DNA of 64,000 bases from the NCBI RefSeq assembly GCF_964019385.1, contig NC_088655.1:17467690-17531689 (forward strand), in the 5' to 3' direction. Source of the stretch: Sycon ciliatum. Its lineage: Eukaryota; Porifera; Calcarea; Leucosolenida; Sycettidae. The position numbers were made by a program, and so were the translations under genes. Positions 24,918 through 34,855 of the stretch are shown here, in pieces. The notes under the pieces are model-generated. The model saw nothing but the letters and a program-made list of their open reading frames with translations, had not been told where the DNA came from and made no database searches. Position 1 is the first letter of the stretch; the number at the start of each line of letters is the position of its first letter.

Positions 24918-24960
24918 ATGCGCGCACACTTACTCACACACACACACACTACTACTACTA
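24414..24960. repeat. Compound (CA)n/(CT)n satellite with a duplicated GC-rich spacer
   Basis: CA and CT runs alternate. The segment CACCTGGCCTGGTGTACAGC through GCCCCCGAGACAGGGGG occurs at about 24530-24600 and again at 24666-24728. A diverged form lies at 24963-25010 (TGTACAACTGCCACAAAATG). The cysteine/valine frames here are low-complexity artefacts. Confidence 0.85.
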
Positions 24961-25073
24961 CTATGTACAACTGCCACAAAATGGCCACGTCGCTCCCAGA
25001 AGCGGGAGACAACAGCGAGAAAAAAAGAAACAAGGAGAATAATTGAGGTGAAAGGGGACCGTTCTACACATAG

Positions 25074-25339
25074 CTAGTGTTTCTGTCTTCGGTGGCGGGT
25101 GAGGTCCTGCGGGCGGGAGAATCGTTCGTTACATAGGCTGCATTGAATGGGCAGATTAGTCCTCTGGTCCTTTCGCAGTCGTTTGCCTCGAGTACAATTA
25201 TGGCGGTTAAAACCAGCCTGACTCTTCATGCAGCGATCACAGATCGAGCAATGGTGCTGGCAGCAGTCCAAATTCAGGCTGCATCTCGTTGAAACAGCTG
25301 GTATTTCGTCCGATGTCTGACGCTCCACACAACGATGAA
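25074..25339 (-). CDS. C2H2 zinc-finger terminal exon
   Basis: The 3' end encodes a canonical C-x2-C-x12-H-x4-H finger (CSLC ... RHRRQKH) immediately before the stop. About 40 residues upstream is a second, irregular finger (CSICDRC ... FNRHNC). The left limit is set by a likely splice acceptor: a long TG-rich tract ending TTGCAG just before 25339 on the minus strand. The frame continues through the microsatellite only as low complexity. The exon lies inside the TIR transposon, so it may be part of that element's cargo or a captured host exon. Upstream exons were not identified. Confidence 0.55.
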
Positions 25340-25370
25340 CTGCAACACACACACACACACACACACACAC

Positions 25371-26750
25371 AAATAGGCAGCGGGACTACGAGCTAGATTC
25401 ACGTGACCTTGCGGACAAAGTTACGGAGGTAGAACTTGTTTTCACGACGACACTTGGACACAAGTACTTCTGTATTATTATTTTATCTCTTTTCAACCAA
25501 TCCACAAGCCAAGAAGAGATGCGTAGACGGAAGAACCGTACTCTTGGTGATACTAATCGCAAACATGATTAATTCCTCCAGGCCATTGAGCACCCAATTC
25601 TAAACCTTATCTAAGCAAAGCAGCATGCCAGTTCAAGAACATTTCGTCAGACATACATATCGATACATGTCTGGTGCACTCTCACTAACAAGCAGGCATC
25701 GCAGGCTACATTCGCACCAGCAATCAAAAGAAGTTGAAGTGAGTGAATATTTCTATAAAATTAATAATTGGAAGACAAATGAAGGTGTGGAGGATCGCCC
25801 AAAAACACTGACAAGGAGACAGTAAACGGTGCACAGTACTCGTATGCATGTACTTATACACGTTATAGCAGCACAACGAGAAAGACCATGATGCATCATG
25901 TTGCATCAATAAATTTTACAGTTATTTTGGGAGTAGAAATGAAGATGTGTTCGAAGCAGTAAACTGCGTAAGCACTACGTTGAGCCACAATATTGAAATA
26001 CAGTTTCCTGCAGTCAAAACAAGACACTCACACTTCTCTGGTCTAGTTCGCCATTCTTATCGATAAACATGACTTGATTTAATTTCTTACGATGGTCCTT
26101 GAGAATGGATCAATGATGTCTTGAATAGATGTCTTCCTGAACGACTTCAACTGAGAGGCAGTTTCAGTTTCAACAAGCTGGACATTGTTTTTCTGTGGAG
26201 TCTTCCACAAGAAAGACAGAGCTACACACACGAAGGTGCTTGATGTACTCAGTACCTTCTTGGAAATGAACATATTTTCATTTCCATCTTCATTATATTT
26301 TCGTCTCTGCATCGTCGACGATGTCCACTTCTGACTCCGTAATCTTGTCACCCATCCTCTCCAAAAACACAAATCGAGTGCTGCTTGCATGCTGGATCAG
26401 TTGAAGTCAGTCTCTGCTCTAGCAAGATCGGCATGCAAAAATTACATGACTGAACATATTCCGAAATAGCTTTTCTGAACGACGAAGTTTGTTCTTCAAA
26501 TATGATGAATAGCACAACCTACTAGCCAGAACGTCCTCTCAAAAGAGATTCTATCTGAAGCCTGCAAGATTTTCGACCACCCTTCGTTTTGGAGAGGAGC
26601 CCACACACACCAGACTCGAGCTACAAGTAAACTACGCGGAGATCGAGAGTTGATCGAAATCTTTCTTGCTCACTTCTGAAACCTGTGAAGGAAAAAAGTA
26701 TGCTGAACGCGTGAATGCCTACAGTTGAGTCGTAATATTTTGACGTGGAT
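25371..26750. other. Interior of the TIR transposon without recognised gene
   Basis: A 103-codon minus-strand frame at 26079-26390 has no domain I know; it could be a fragment of a transposase gene, but nothing shows that. Otherwise no feature. Confidence 0.3.
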
Positions 26751-26919
26751 CCTGTGACCGTTCACAGAGAAAGTCGCGGCAGTTTGTGACTGGTCATCGG
26801 GATTCAAACTGGTGTGTGACTTTATGACTGCTCTTCGGGGATTTGTGACTGTTTGATTGGTCACGGGGATCGTGATCGGTCATCGAGACGTGACTGCTCA
26901 CTGAGTCCTACATATATAT

Positions 26920-27605
26920 ATAATAATATTATTTCAGGATTACCCAAAGGCTAACGCCTATCTGGGGGATCTCCTATTTGTGTATGTACTAGTAACCATG
27001 GGGACAACAGCAGCGGGGCGTCCGGCCAGTTTGCTGGTGAGTGAGTTCACGGAGTGAATGCCCCGGGGGTCTCTCACGTGACTACTTGAAGTACTGTGTT
27101 GGTGGGCTAAGTTTGAACTGTCACCCTTATTTCCAGTACATCTACATCTATACTACATACTTGAAAAATCTTCCGTTGTAGAATTGTATTATGCGAAGAG
27201 CTTAATATGCGAGGTTTTTGAGCATATTTGGGCCTTCCCTAGTCGTAACAAGTAAAATCCCCAAAGCTGTAGGCCGATAAATTGGCCGAAGACGAGACGA
27301 ATCAAAACATCGCTAAGCTTTTCGCCGATTTTGGAGGGTTTCTTTGAGAATCGCCGAAAATCGACCAAATCTTGCCGTAGCTCACCTAATTTGAAGCCAA
27401 TATGTCAACCATTCCTTTCGCCGATTATCCAACATACCGGTACGCGGTACTCAAATTTGGCAGCCGAATTTTGAACAGTCAGTTAATTTTTCAGCCGAAT
27501 CTGATGTATTTTTGAGCTCAGGTAAAAGCCATATTTGGAAAAAGCCTTCGCCGAGGCCCGAGGTACCCATTCACAGAAAACCTGTGAATACCGTACTTGC
27601 TCGTT
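26920..27605 (-). repeat. Tandem POU-gene unit 3, left part
   Basis: AATATTATTTCAGGATTACC through GGGGACAACAGCAGCGGGGC, GCTGTAGGCCGATAAATTGG and GAATACCGTACTTGCTCG is collinear with 18631-19255 (unit 2) and 60965-61350 (unit 5). The unit is cut at 27605 by the LINE and resumes at about 32318 (CTAGAGACCTTTCTCGAATA). It continues to 33014, then again at 36966, 40415 and 45801 after further insertions, and ends near 49005. Confidence 0.8.
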
Positions 27606-27882
27606 TTTTTTTTTTTTTTTTACTATGTTCACATTCCCAGCTCGAAAATAATAAAGAAAGACAATGATACTGAGACTAGGACGAACGTGACAACTATTGA
27701 GCAGGGGCTGCAGCGAGACGCAGCAGTGATGGTGGGGCATTGATGGCTCTGCCGACCTGAGGTCTCGGCATCACCGCCAAAAACACGCACCAAAAACAAA
27801 AGATAGAGCTGTACGAGTTAGCAAAATGAAAAGAAAGGACGGGTTAACACCAGCGAGTGTGCGGGAGAAACTGTGAGACTAT

Positions 27883-30800
27883 TTACAAATTACAAGGGCT
27901 GTTACTGAGAGGAGCATCATCATGGCTGATCATGGCGAGTCGGTTGTCTGAGCCAGTTGTGGTGCATAGATAGGGATAGAGGAGAACGACGAGAGCATCA
28001 TCATAGCGAGTCGACTGCCAGAGCCAGTTTGTGCTTCGCAGATGGCGATAAACATTAGTTTTGAATGCTTGTATTCCCTTGCTGTGGGGAGGCTGGGGCA
28101 GAAGAGCGGCGGGGAGGGAGTTCCAGTCACTAATACTGCAGTGTGGGAACGAGCGCTTTAATGCCAGCGGGACAGATGCAAGCAGCTGGTGTTCGAGCTG
28201 GTGGTCATGGCCAATGACGCTACCATGCTCGCTGCGAGTTCTGGGGCTGGGTGAGGGGAAATGGCGCGGTGGCAAAACAGAGAGTTGCTGCGGAGGGCCA
28301 GGCAGGTAATGCAGCTTGTATAGGCAGGCAAGCGAGGCAACAGTACGACGGATGGCCAGGCTAGGTAATAGTGCACCTGGACCAATGATTCGCAGAGCAC
28401 AGCGTTGGATATGATCCAGACGTTGCAGGTAGCTGGGCGGAGCACCTATCCAGATGAGGGGGCATACTCCATAACTGGTTGAACAAATGCCTTGTATACT
28501 GTGGTGCGGCCGGCTGGAGAGAGAATGTGCGCTGCACGGCGCAGGAAGCCCAGGCGTTGTTTGGCTCGAGTGGCAACCTTCCGGAGATGAGTGCTGAATG
28601 ACAGCTTCGAGTCAAAGGTCACTCCAAGTAAAGAGAGAGCCTTCTCCTCAAGGACAGGAGTGCCGCCGAAGACAATGCGAGGCAAATTGATGGGGGTTCT
28701 GCGGAGAGTGGCGGTCATGGCTTGGGACTTCGACGGTTCGAAGGAGATGCGCCATCTGCGGCCCCACTGATGCAAGCGATCAACAGAAGTCTGGAGGCTC
28801 AATGCTGCGTCGGCTGGGGATGTGTCGAGGGATATCAGGCTATACAAGGTAGTATCGTCGGCGTACGCCTCCAGGTGGGCTCCGGGTAACAGGGTCTCTG
28901 AGGCGTCGTTCACGTAAATCAGGAAGAGTCTAGGGCCGAGTATGCTGCCTTGGGGAACTCCTGCTGATATGGTATACAGCGATGAGGTTTGGCCGCCCAC
29001 CAAGCATTGAATGGACCGTCCACCTAGGTAGGAAGAGAGCCAGGTATGCAAGGGGCCGCCAATGCCAAGATGGCGGACTTTGTGGAGGAGGCCAGCATGG
29101 GACACACGGTCGAATGCTCCGGCAATATCCACGGCTAGAATACGTGCTGCACAGCCTCGTCCGACGGCTGTGATCCAGGCGTGGTGTAGAGCCTGTAGCG
29201 CATCTGAGGTCCCAAGGCGGCGACGAAACCCGAACTGGTGGGGTGTCAGGAGTTTGTAACGCTCAAGGTGATTCATGAGCTGACGATTGGTAACGCTCTC
29301 CATGATCTTAGAGATTATGCTCAGCAGTGAAACCGGACGATAATTCCTTAGGGCGGATCGTGAAGATCGCTTGTGGATTGGAACCACGCTGGCAGTCTTC
29401 CACATTTGTGGCTGGACTCCGTGCTGGAAGCAAAGAGCAAAGAGCTGACACAGTGGCTTGGCAAATTCTCTGGCGCATTCCTTCAAGACACGAGCGGAAA
29501 TACCGTCGGGTCCAGTCGCCTTTGAGGCATCCAGGCGAGCTAAAAGCCGGTGGACTGCATTGGGGCGAAAGTGGACTGTCGTTAGTGCAGGTGCGTCAGC
29601 GAATGCCGTGTCCGGTAAGTCCATCGTGGTAAAGTTGCGGCCTTGCACACTGCACTTGTGGGAAAAGAAACGTGCGAAAGCCTCCGATTTCTCATAGCTT
29701 GTGCCCCTCTCGCAACCTTCACTATCAACGAGCAGGGGAATGTCAGTGTTCCGACCCTCGCCACAAGCGCAGTTTAGCTTCGTCCACCATTCCTTCTCCT
29801 TCAGGGACCCAGTCGACAAGTTATGTCTGAGGCTGTTCTCTTTGGAAACTCTAGATCTAGCGGGGACTGCGATAGCATTGTTTACAGAACGGGTAAACTC
29901 ATGTTTCAGTGCAAAATCATGAGGGTGCTTCCTCCAAGTGCGCCAGCGTTTGTCCTTCTCCTTCATGGCGGCTGCACACTCAGGTGTCCACCATTTCGGA
30001 TCCGTTGACTTCACTGTCAGTGTCTTGGACGGAACGAACTGGGAAACGGCTTTCATGATTGTGGCAGTAACGTGCTCACACGAAGTTTCTGGGTTGGCAG
30101 TAATGACGGTTGACCAATCAACCTGGCGGAAAAAGGATCGGAGGCGGTTCCAGTCTGCCTTTTCATAGCGCCAGACAGTTCGTTGCACCGCCGCTTCATG
30201 GGTAGGAAGAACACCTGTGAAGTCCGAAAGAGTTACAGCGTGGTCAGATCGACCAATAGGGGACATTATCTGCGTGGTCACTGGAGAGTTGAATGTGGAC
30301 ATCACCAGGTCGAGTGTGTTATCCCCGCGAGTAGGACTCTGAACGTGCTGCGTGAGAAAGTGGGCTGTGCATGTGTCTTCGAGGGCTTCCCCCGCAGGTG
30401 TGGTCTTCGAGCTATGGAGCCAATTGCGGTTATGCACATTAAAATCACCGGCGAGTATGAGGTTGGCACCAAGTGCACAAGCAGAGGGAAGGATGTCATC
30501 AAGATGGTTCATGAGCGTAAGGTCACTGGGCCCCGTCGAACCTGGCCTGTAAGCAGCGCCCAAGACTATCTTTTGTCCAGGGGACAATTGAATGGATAGC
30601 CAAATGAGTTCGTGATGTGGAGAAAATAACTCATCAATTACCATGGCTGGGAGTGTAGATCTGATCCATACCACCACTCCACCACCGCGTGCTGTTCGAT
30701 CCAGCCGGAAGGTGGTGTAGCCAGGGAATGTAGAGTCGGATGGTGGGACCGTTTCAGAGGAAAACTATGTTTTCGTCACTACTTCTATGTCGGGATTATG

Positions 30801-30902
30801 CTGGTGCAGTGTGTGCTGGAACTCAGCTAGCTTGTTTCCTAAGCTAAATGCATTGGTGCAAAGGAGTCTGAGTGAACATTTAACGGTATTGACTACATAC
30901 AT
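27883..30902 (-). pseudogene. LINE ORF2: APE endonuclease plus reverse transcriptase, broken
   Basis: The frame from 30677 to 28446 (743 codons) holds endonuclease motifs (GDFN at 77-80, later RSDH), the reverse transcriptase palm (YADD at 605-608) and IPQ-like GVPQGS. The N-terminal endonuclease part lies upstream (ATG at 30902). There a TAG at 30765-30767 sits where this family has the W of a T-E-T-W motif, and the catalytic Glu is Lys (KT then stop). After residue 743 a one-base loss in the G run at 28458-28462 shifts the frame. The C-terminal region (QRLDHIQRCALRI ... WNSLP ... FKTNVYRHL) continues in another frame to a stop at 27883. It would normally nick DNA and prime reverse transcription of its own mRNA; it should now be inactive. 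Confidence 0.85.
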
Positions 30903-30987
30903 TTAAAAAAGATACAGGTAAGAACTTGTGTTCTGATGATCTATCATTACTAATACGACATTATAGTTCTAACAGTTCTTACGGTTT

Positions 30988-32211
30988 TCATGCTTCTACA
31001 GTAAGCTTGCTGAAGCGAGATCCAGAAACATTCTCTTTTCCCCTCTTTCCCTTCTTTCCCTGTGCTGCCACGCAAGGTTCTGTGGATTTACTGGTTGGCG
31101 ATGACTCATGGCGTTTTCCACGACGTAGGGGTGGCACTTCTACAAACTCCTTCATCCAATCGTGGTCAGCGGCATCACTCAGGAGTTTGTTGATTCGAAG
31201 GTCCTGGGAGGCAGACAGGGACTTATCCTCCGATTGGTGAACAGGTTCCTCAGGTTGTGAATAGGCTTGGTCAGAAGCGCACTTGTCCAAGCACTGTTCG
31301 GCCGGCTGACTGGCGGGTTCTACAGTCCCATGATCAGCAACTGGAATGGATTGTGTCAAACAAGGCTTCTGACTAGTAGGGTTATCATCATGTTGTTCAG
31401 TCTGAGAGTTGTTGTCGGTGGATTTCGAAGAAGCCTTGCCGGGCTCCATGGCAATGGACATACTCGCAGAGCTAGATATACTCGATAGCTGAGAGTCTTT
31501 TAAGACCGGTGCCTCAGCGTTGGATTTACACACCTCCGATAGTACGTCAGGTGAGGGGGTCTCCCATCGCCTGGTGTGCGCTGAAGGCATCCGTTGTTTC
31601 CGGACTGGGCATGCACTGGCCAAGTGAGCAGGGGAGTCGCAGATGCGGCACGTGGGTTTTTGATCTTCGTAGTGAACTCTGAATCTTGTACTGCCTGTTG
31701 TACTGACATGCGATGGAATGGCCACGCCAGGTGTCAGCATAAAAGTGGCGAATCTGACCACAGTGGCGGCAAATTTGCCAGACTTCCACTTCAGGCGGCC
31801 ATGTCGAACTGTGCCTACTACCGTACCGTACGAAGATAATGCTGCAATGACTGCGGGATCTGAAATCCAGACAGGAATGTCGTGCATGTGCAACTGAATG
31901 TGTGGATTTACCAATGGCACAGGGACAATTTGTTGTCCTCGAACGGAGAAACCATCAAGGGATACTTTTCTGATTGATTCTTGGCAGCTGAGCGTGATGT
32001 GGGATCTGCCTGTGCTTAGCAGTTGGATGGATACAATATTCTCATATCCGTGACCCTCTAGAGCTTCTAAATAGTCATGAATGCTTACTTGTTTCAAAGC
32101 TGGGAAAGAAGCAGTAAAGCTCTTCAGGTGGGCGGGTGCAACACCTCTCCATGCATCCAAGCTCTGGTCACCCATCGTTGCAACATTTGCAGGGTCAGAC
32201 CCTGCCTCCAT
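30988..32211 (-). CDS. LINE ORF1 protein, gag-like, 407 aa
   Basis: An intact frame upstream of ORF2 in the same orientation. Residues about 70-160 have the spacing of an RRM-like fold typical of ORF1 proteins (hydrophobic strands around VPLVNPHIQLHMHDIPVW and VRFATFMLTPGV). A CCHC zinc knuckle follows at 188-201 (CRIC..PAHLASAC, C-x2-C-x4-H-x4-C). The C-terminal half is Ser/Gln-rich and low in complexity, ending in a Lys/Arg-rich patch (RRGKR, KKGKRGKE). Such proteins coat the LINE RNA as a ribonucleoprotein. It is the one undamaged frame of this element. The start at 32211 is the first Met of the open frame. Confidence 0.75.
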   Translation of the reverse strand: MEAGSDPANVATMGDQSLDAWRGVAPAHLKSFTASFPALKQVSIHDYLEALEGHGYENIVSIQLLSTGRSHITLSCQESIRKVSLDGFSVRGQQIVPVPLVNPHIQLHMHDIPVWISDPAVIAALSSYGTVVGTVRHGRLKWKSGKFAATVVRFATFMLTPGVAIPSHVSTTGSTRFRVHYEDQKPTCRICDSPAHLASACPVRKQRMPSAHTRRWETPSPDVLSEVCKSNAEAPVLKDSQLSSISSSASMSIAMEPGKASSKSTDNNSQTEQHDDNPTSQKPCLTQSIPVADHGTVEPASQPAEQCLDKCASDQAYSQPEEPVHQSEDKSLSASQDLRINKLLSDAADHDWMKEFVEVPPLRRGKRHESSPTSKSTEPCVAAQGKKGKRGKENVSGSRFSKLTVEA

Positions 32212-33004
32212 GCCGTCTCCTAATGCTTTACTATCAGTATACTGTGAAATACGGACCTAAACGGCCATTTCTACCGGAGCCCAAAAAACGCAAACCGGCC
32301 TCGAAGTGGGCTTGCGAAGTACTAGAGACCTTTCTCGAATAGTGCCCCAGTCTCAGAAACCCAGTGAAAATAAAACCCATATCTTGAATAGTGCCCCCCC
32401 CCCCCGGCCCCCGAGACTTGTAATCAAGCGGATGCGCAAGTTTGGTGTTCTTTTGCTAATGTACTTGTCCATCTCAATACACTGGTGATTACTGGATCAA
32501 TATCACAGTTATTGAATTTGTTACCGTTTCTGTAGAGTGATAGTTTACAGTAAACAATAGGCGTTGTTTTACTTAGCCTTCTTTCTCTTCTTTGTCTTTA
32601 TGCTGGATGACGTAAAGGTACCAGCGTTGAAAACAGGCTGCCCTCTCTTAACAAGTCCTCTCTCTCTCTGTTGAATAGTGCCCCATCTGTGACGAGCCTT
32701 GAAAATAATATTTTCTTTTTTTTGCCCAAGGGGCAATATTCGGGCGACTACGGTAATCACTTGGTAAGAAAATTTCCAGCACGGAAGGTGATGAAGGTTA
32801 TGATTGTGCTGATGATAAGTGTAATGATGAAAAGAACGAAAGAAAAAATTTCGCCCATAGACCAAAACTTTCCTTCTTTGCGAACGGGTTTACTCACAAA
32901 GCTAATCGAGTGAAACCAGAAAGTAATACCCGTAGCAATACTTGTCTTGTTATTGAGGACTGTTCAACCTACATGTACATGCAGTTGTTTCACATACTTG
33001 AAGA

Positions 33005-33014
33005 CGGTTGAAGT
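33005..33014. repeat. 10-bp target-site duplication (left copy)
   Basis: CGGTTGAAGT occurs here and at 36966-36975, flanking the second LINE. Unit 1 has a single copy in context (GAAGACGGTTGAAGTACAAG, about 14210) and unit 2 a single diverged copy (about 19960). Confidence 0.7.
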
Positions 33015-33170
33015 TTGTTGTTTGTATACTTTATTTGAATTCGCTGATCCAAACGAGCACAAATTCTTAATGTCCAGGCAGCGAGCATGTGATTATGTTA
33101 CAGGGAAGGAGGGTTTGGGGAGAGGATAAGGAGAACAAAGAGAGAATGATAGATATCTCAATGAAGAGCG

Positions 33171-33655
33171 ACGCTCCGTTTCCAGCGCGACAAACACCTT
33201 GAGAACACCAGATAGCAGCGTGAGTCAGTGTCGCTCCTGGACGGTGAGACAGACGTCGAGGACCCTCGGTCATTCGCAACGCTGTCACCTCCAAACCAAC
33301 TAGTCGCAAGCCCGCGCTGGGCACAACAGAACGAAGTAGTGGTTCGGACTTCGGCGATGATTTGTAAGAAAGGGTTTGCTCCCCACACCGGCGGACCTCG
33401 CGCTGTTCCGCCAACTTTACTTGACACTTGACTGACTCACGACTGCCATCCAGAGCACACGAGAAGTCCATCGAACCTTCGACTCGGCAAACCTGCAAGA
33501 AAGCACCACTCCCTTCTCAATACACAGTGTTGTGACAGCGTTGTGAATGACCGAGGGGCCTCGACGTCTGTCTCACCGTCCAGGAGCGACACTAACTCAC
33601 GCTGCTTTCTGGTGTTCACGAGGTGTTTGTCGCACTGGAAACGGAGCGTCTCTGT
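33171..33655. repeat. Inverted pair around a 120-bp CACCGTCCAGGAGCGACAC segment
   Basis: 33171-33290 and 33535-33655 are mirror copies (GACGTCTGTCTCACCGTCCA ... GGAAACGGAGCG). The same segment occurs, diverged, upstream of every POU-like gene (for example AGGAGCAACGCTGACTCATT at 23463 and 53980). The foldback family and the tandem unit therefore share sequence. Confidence 0.6.
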
Positions 33656-33936
33656 AAGTTTTGTATCCCTGGTGATGTTTGTGCCTGGAGAGCACTATAT
33701 AAGTGGTGCTCTTCAGGCACAATCTTCCTCAGCCTACTCAAGCTCAACTGATGAGGGGTGAATTCCTCGAAACACTTTGTATGGAGGAGGGAGTGGTGCT
33801 TTCTTGCAGGTTTGCCGAGTCGAAGGTTCGTTGGACTTCTCGTGTGCTCTGGATGACAGTCGTGAGTCAGTCAAGTGTCAAGTTAAGTCGGCGGAATAGC
33901 GCGAGCTCCGGTGTGGGGAGCAAACCCTTTCTTAGA
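33366..33936. mobile_element. Foldback element with about 148-bp arms
   Basis: Left arm 33366-33514 (AAGAAAGGGTTTGCTCCCCA inward to AGAAAGCACCACTCCC) mirrors right arm 33789-33936. Both contain AAGTGTCAAGT and its complement and the GCACACGAGAAGTCC segment. A small relative is at 13041-13182. It does not encode a protein. Confidence 0.7.
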
Positions 33937-34283
33937 AAGAAGAGGATGACCCAGAGGCTTGTCGCCTATCATGGGGTTCACCGCTGTGAGGGGTGTAGTA
34001 GGTGATAATCGGAAGAAAATAATGCATCAGCGGGGTGAAATGTATCACTATGTTGACCATGGTGGAGAGCGGCGAGATAAGCTAGCAAAAAAGGCGAGCG
34101 AGCCTACAACGTGGCATGACATTTAACATGGTCTATGAACTGTCTAATATTGGATATTGTTTTCATTTCCATGGGCAGCTTGAGCCAATACTAGTATGCA
34201 GAGAAGATAGGAGATTTCGTAAACATAGTTGACAAAGCTCTGGGAAGTACTATGCCATTGCGAGTGTCCCGTGCGAAAGTAAA

Positions 34284-34619
34284 CTAATTATACATGGTGA
34301 GATGTTCAGGGAAAATATTCAGTTTAATACGATGGACCAGAACGCATGACTGTCTCTGCGACAGGATCGACATGGGGCTGGTGGAGTCCAAACAATATAG
34401 ATCAGTAGAGGGGAAAGGAGTGGGTTTACGAAAAATAAATTTCAACACACGTTTATGATGTATTTCTAGTGTCTGTACAGTAGATTTACTAAGAAGGGAA
34501 TGCCGTAGCAGTGGCGCCGTACAGAAAGATAGGAAGGAGGTAGCATTTATAAAAGAGACGAATACATTCATGTCGCTGCAAGCATGACCGCTCAAGGTCA
34601 CTACGTCAGTAAAAAACAA
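34284..34619 (-). pseudogene. LINE reverse-transcriptase C-terminal remnant
   Basis: A 111-codon frame. It has LEIHHKRVLKFIFRK then SILSQRQSCVLVHRIK, which resembles the region after the reverse transcriptase palm in CR1/RTE-type LINEs (LQ..ALR.I ... L.. RR....L..K). Catalytic motifs are absent, so only a fragment survives. Confidence 0.45.
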
Positions 34620-34722
34620 TTATTCCCGTAGCTATGCAGAAGACGTTCCTTCACTAACGTCTGGCGCTAGTCAGGTCCACACAGCTTCAATTTGGTGTTT
34701 GTTTGTTTTTGTCACACCTGGA

Positions 34723-34852
34723 GCTATCCAGTATCTGTCCCGTAACTGTCCCGTATCTGTGACTAAAAAGGCTCTACAGGATTGTACATAACAGCTGGCC
34801 ACAATATTTGCTGGCTCCCGTATCTGTCCCGTACCGTACCATCAATCCGGCC
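34723..34852. repeat. Direct repeat A (copy 1 of 3)
   Basis: CTATCCAGTATCTGTCCCGT through ACAGCTGGCCACAATATTTG to ACCGTACCATCAAT is repeated at 36247-36376 and mostly at 62008-62102. The first two copies bracket 34.86-36.25 kb like short terminal direct repeats. Confidence 0.8.
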
Positions 34853-34855
34853 CTA

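Larger units (their letters stand above)
23751..26911. mobile_element. 3.16-kb TIR DNA transposon at the unit 2/3 boundary
   Basis: The ends are inverted: GTAGGACTCAGTGACCAGTC on the left and, reverse-complemented on the right, GTAGGACTCAGTGAGCAGTC. Subterminal GTGACCAGTCAC-type repeats follow inside both ends. ATAT flanks both sides (23747-23750, 26912-26915), a plausible target duplication in a TA-rich tract. The interior holds a zinc-finger exon, long CA/GA microsatellites and a duplicated segment. No transposase domain was recognised. Confidence 0.75.
27606..32310 (-). mobile_element. LINE (APE-type non-LTR retrotransposon, CR1/jockey-like)
   Basis: On the minus strand: ORF1 with a zinc knuckle, ORF2 with endonuclease and reverse transcriptase, then a 3' tail ending in a homopolymer A run (the T run at 27606-27622). 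It splits a repeat that is uninterrupted in units 1 and 2: left flank GAATACCGTACTTGCTCG, right flank CTAGAGACC; empty sites lie near 13478 and 19255. The 5' boundary is approximate, and any target duplication is short or blurred (perhaps CTTGC). Confidence 0.85.

Noticed and set aside
24258..25046. Long cysteine/valine or threonine/histidine frames
   Set aside because: They are translations of CA and CT microsatellites.
28158..28615. Extra minus-strand genes within the LINE
   Set aside because: These are shadow frames of ORF2 and its shifted C-terminus.
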